Shown here: positions 61,529 to 64,000 of the stretch, piece after piece
Position numbering within the stretch: position 1 is the first letter of the stretch
How the letters are laid out: each line of letters opens with the position of its first letter
Assembly: GCF_900102185.1 (NCBI RefSeq)
Contig: NZ_LT629690.1
Coordinates: 3,968,001-4,032,000 of the forward strand
DNA: 64,000 nt
From: Terriglobus roseus
Lineage (GTDB): Bacteria > Acidobacteriota > Terriglobia > Terriglobales > Acidobacteriaceae
Direction of reading: 5' to 3'
Translations under genes and position numbers: made by a program
The notes under the pieces: generated by a model
Databases searched by the model: none
What the model saw: only the letters and a program-made list of their open reading frames with translations
What the model was told of the DNA's origin: nothing

Positions 61529-62653
61529 ATGGTACGAGTGCGTATTGCACGACATTGCATAGCGATGATTTGTGCTTTCCTGCTTTCTTCAATATGCCGA
61601 GCAGAACCCGGCAGGCTAATCTCTGCAACGGAGATATCGGGTGCTCCTGCCGGGGCGAAGGCGTGGCGCATACGCTATGAGACCTCGGATCAGGCGGGGC
61701 ACGTAACAGAGTCAACCGGCATTCTTGTTTCACCCTTGGGCGCGGCGCCAAAAGAAGGAAGGAATGTGATTGCGTGGGCACACGGCACAACTGGCATTGC
61801 CGAAAGCTGTGCACCTTCCCAGAGTCCACACGCCTTTAGCTCGATTCCCTCCTTGGACCAGTTGGTGGGCAAGGGATGGGTTGTGGTGGCAACTGATTAT
61901 CCCGGCCTTGGCACACCCGGTCCGCACGCTTATCTCGTTGGCAAGGCGGCCGCACACGCGGTGCTTGATTCAGTGCGCGCGGCACGGCATGTGCCGAAGG
62001 TGAATGCGAGTTCGCATTACATTGTTTGGGGATTGTCGCAGGGTGCTCATGCAGCGCTCTTCACTGGCGAAGAAGCTCATCCGTATGCCCCGGAGCTGCA
62101 CCTGGTGGGAGTCGCGGCGGCTGCACCTCCGACTGATTTGACGAAGAATCTAGCAGCCACTGGCAATCCGGTGGTGCACACCATTCTGACTGCGTTCGCG
62201 GCTGAGAGTTGGTCGCAGGTGTATCACGCGGATCTATCGACCATTCTTTCGCCGATGAAACAACGCGTACTTCATCGCCTTGCGCAAACTTGCGGGAGCG
62301 AAGATCCAGCGCTTCGTACGAAGATTCAAGTCCTGCGGCTACGCGATCTCGGAAAGATCGACCTCTCAGCGATTGAGCCGTGGCGCAGCCTGTTGAACAC
62401 AAATTCCGCTGGCCATCAGCCTGTTGGCGCACCACTCTTCATCGCGCAAGGAACGAAAGATGTTGTGGTGTCTCCGAACGTCACCAAGCAGTTCGTAGAT
62501 GAGGCATGCAAGCGCGGCGAACGAGTTCGGTTTATGTCGATTCCTGACGGCGTTCATCGTACGACAGCCATGGCATCCTCAACAGAGGCCATACGGTGGA
62601 TGACAGACCTGTTCGCAGGAAAGCCCGCCTCGAATGGATGTCCACTCAATTAA
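61529..62653 (+). CDS. Secretory lipase-type alpha/beta hydrolase
   Basis: A 374-residue exported hydrolase with a signal peptide (about 1-26, IARHCIAMICAFLLSSICRA). The nucleophile elbow is GLSQG (S170), the oxyanion region is VIAWAHGTTGIAESC, the acid is in AQGTKDVVVSP and the His in PDGVHRTT. The pattern matches the secretory-lipase family rather than cutinases. The substrate is probably an ester or acylglycerol. GGAGG lies four bases before the ATG at 61529. Confidence 0.87.
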   Translation: MVRVRIARHCIAMICAFLLSSICRAEPGRLISATEISGAPAGAKAWRIRYETSDQAGHVTESTGILVSPLGAAPKEGRNVIAWAHGTTGIAESCAPSQSPHAFSSIPSLDQLVGKGWVVVATDYPGLGTPGPHAYLVGKAAAHAVLDSVRAARHVPKVNASSHYIVWGLSQGAHAALFTGEEAHPYAPELHLVGVAAAAPPTDLTKNLAATGNPVVHTILTAFAAESWSQVYHADLSTILSPMKQRVLHRLAQTCGSEDPALRTKIQVLRLRDLGKIDLSAIEPWRSLLNTNSAGHQPVGAPLFIAQGTKDVVVSPNVTKQFVDEACKRGERVRFMSIPDGVHRTTAMASSTEAIRWMTDLFAGKPASNGCPLN

Positions 62654-62681
62654 GGCTCTCCAGGTCTCGCGACAGTGAGAC

Positions 62682-64000
62682 TCAAGGCACGATGTTGAAA
62701 TGCTTTGCCTGCATCAGGATGTTCTTGAGAGCCGCGACGCAGTCGGCATCCAGCAGATGCGGCGTTAGCGTCTCCATGATCCTTAGCACGGTGTCTGGCT
62801 CCAGATTGTTTCGGTAAGGACGGGGCGAGCAGATGGCGTCATACACGTCGGCCACGCTGAGGATGCGCGTGGGCAGATCAATGTCTGCTGCGGTGAGTCC
62901 CTGCGGATAACCGGAGCCATCCAGACGCTCATGATGATCGCGTGCGATGCGTGCAATGTCTTCAAAGCCGCGCACTTTGCACAAGAGGTTATAGCTGTGC
63001 TGAGCATGTTCGCGAACTGAGGACCACTGCTGCTGTGTGAGCGGGCCTTCTTTATCCATGATGGCGTTCGAGATTCCCAACATGCCGATGTCATGCAGCA
63101 GGGCCGCGCGACGCAGAGATGTGATCTGATCTTCGGGCAAATGCATCTGTCGAGCGATCGCTTCTGTGAGCATGGCGACGTTCTGCGAATGCATGAATGT
63201 GTAATGCGACTTGGCGTCGATCATGTCTGCGAACGCAGAGCAGATGTTCTCAAACGCGTCGTAGTCGCAGGCAATACTGTCTGGATCCGGATCGCGCGAG
63301 ATCACTTCCCGCATAAGGTCAGGAGTATCTGCACCGTTCCACAGGGTGCCTTCCTCATGCATGATGATGACGAGAGCCACAAGCCCGGGATCAAACCAGG
63401 TGCCAGAGCGGGCTTCAATGATGCGGACCGCTTCGTCGCGCCCCAGGAGAGTGTCCAGCGATTCAAGCGTCTGCGCAATGGAACACGTCTGAGCCATCAA
63501 CGGGATCTCATGTTTCTTCAGTCCCGCAGGACCTCCCGAACCATCCCATCGTTCATCCACGCATCGGATGGCGTCAATCGTAGCTTCTGAACGCGCGACC
63601 TTACGTGCGATGAGTTCGCTTGTAACCGCACGTGGGCGAGCGGACTGCCATACAAGACGTCGATTCCGCAGAAGTCGAAATATAGGTTTCAGTCTGGATG
63701 GCCATGACCGATCGCGGAAAGAGTGACGGAAGACAAAGCGTATCTGCGGCCATGTGATCTTCGTCCAATCGAAGACGCGTAGCGCCTGGCGGCAGAGGTG
63801 TTCCTCCATACCCATTCGTTCGCAGATGTCGACGGTGTTGCTCGTGGTCCCTACATCTTTGAGAAGCAAGGCGTAATAGAGTTCGTTCATCCACTCCTGC
63901 GAGGGGCAGATATTTCGTCCCAGGTTCATACCCAGAACACAGGTTCGTAGTGTGTGCCCAGAGTGTTCGCCTGAGCCCAGATCGAAAGCATCAGTAAGCC
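62682..64000 (-). CDS. Tandem HD-GYP protein, 5' end outside the window
   Basis: The frame is open through the right edge; 438 residues are visible. The first HD domain (visible residues about 1-195) begins LTDAFDLGSGEHSGH, has LLLKDVGTTSN where LLHDiG is expected (His replaced by Lys) and RWDGSGGP where the GYP motif should be, so it is degenerate. The second (about 255-438) has an intact LLHDIGMLG and HHERLDGSGYPQG, so it should hydrolyse c-di-GMP. An internal ATG at 63929 would cut into the first HD domain and is not the likely start. Confidence 0.85.
   Translation of the reverse strand, partial: LTDAFDLGSGEHSGHTLRTCVLGMNLGRNICPSQEWMNELYYALLLKDVGTTSNTVDICERMGMEEHLCRQALRVFDWTKITWPQIRFVFRHSFRDRSWPSRLKPIFRLLRNRRLVWQSARPRAVTSELIARKVARSEATIDAIRCVDERWDGSGGPAGLKKHEIPLMAQTCSIAQTLESLDTLLGRDEAVRIIEARSGTWFDPGLVALVIIMHEEGTLWNGADTPDLMREVISRDPDPDSIACDYDAFENICSAFADMIDAKSHYTFMHSQNVAMLTEAIARQMHLPEDQITSLRRAALLHDIGMLGISNAIMDKEGPLTQQQWSSVREHAQHSYNLLCKVRGFEDIARIARDHHERLDGSGYPQGLTAADIDLPTRILSVADVYDAICSPRPYRNNLEPDTVLRIMETLTPHLLDADCVAALKNILMQAKHFNIVP

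Noticed and set aside
61293-61829. 178-residue minus-strand frame containing HEWIRTIDLYRVKVAL
   Set aside because: Its C-terminus is the reverse complement of the tRNA-Val gene, a well-known source of false gene calls (as is the GTNGFEPSTSTVSR variant in the neighbouring frame).

Overview
The window is ordinary chromosomal DNA of a GC-rich Gram-negative bacterium, most likely an acidobacterium of the order Terriglobales (Terriglobus/Granulicella/Edaphobacter-like). This rests on family-level signs, not on a database match: TonB-dependent receptors with an N-terminal carboxypeptidase-regulatory-like domain, a PadR regulator next to an 'ADOP'-type duplicated ABC permease, a DUF3857-transglutaminase-TPR protein, an M61 peptidase, Tat-exported TIM-barrel and Gfo/Idh proteins, and the dispersed repeat that reads HPERSEAE..KD in one frame. 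There is no phage, insertion sequence, CRISPR array or plasmid feature.

Layout. 1-6.1 kb: end of an unidentified gene, an alkaline-phosphatase-fold secreted protein, a siderophore-type TonB-dependent receptor, a TonB-like transducer and a DedA protein. 6.3-8.5 kb: an unrecognised 751-residue protein with an EF-hand-like loop. 8.6-15 kb: DinG-like helicase, M50-like membrane peptidase coupled to Der GTPase, a repeat-filled intergenic region, and a zinc CDF exporter. 15-22 kb: modular secreted nuclease, 69-residue Cys/His-rich protein, acyltransferase, MutY, OsmC. 22-30 kb: PadR with a visible operator, ADOP permease, TIM-barrel protein, DUF3857 protein. 30-36 kb: second TonB receptor with a PepSY membrane protein, then M61 peptidase. 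36-42.5 kb: Gfo/Idh oxidoreductase, unknown secreted protein, metallo-beta-lactamase-fold hydrolase, diguanylate cyclase, VOC protein, LssY-like protein. 42.6-50.6 kb: hscA, fdx and iscX with intervening membrane proteins, prfA-prmC, and a pabA/trpG-type amidotransferase. 50.7-54.6 kb: glpK-glpD-glpF. 54.6-59.7 kb (minus strand): iscR-iscS-(small membrane protein)-iscU and (secreted protein)-iscA-(GNAT)-hscB. 59.8-64 kb: pgsA-like gene, YcxB-like protein, tRNA-Val(GAC), secretory lipase and a tandem HD-GYP protein that runs off the window.

How the genes work together. The clearest system is a complete ISC-type iron-sulfur assembly set split into two groups of opposite orientation about 9-10 kb apart: scaffold, desulfurase, regulator, A-type carrier and J-protein in one, chaperone HscA, ferredoxin and IscX in the other. 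IscU keeps the LPPVK motif that HscA recognises, so the groups are expected to act together. Glycerol uptake and oxidation (glpF, glpK, glpD) form a compact operon. Iron or substrate uptake is represented by two TonB receptors, one beside a TonB-like protein and one beside a PepSY protein. c-di-GMP turnover is represented by a GAF-PAS-GGDEF cyclase and a tandem HD-GYP protein. Start codons were set by Shine-Dalgarno position where one is visible; several genes appear to use GTG or TTG.
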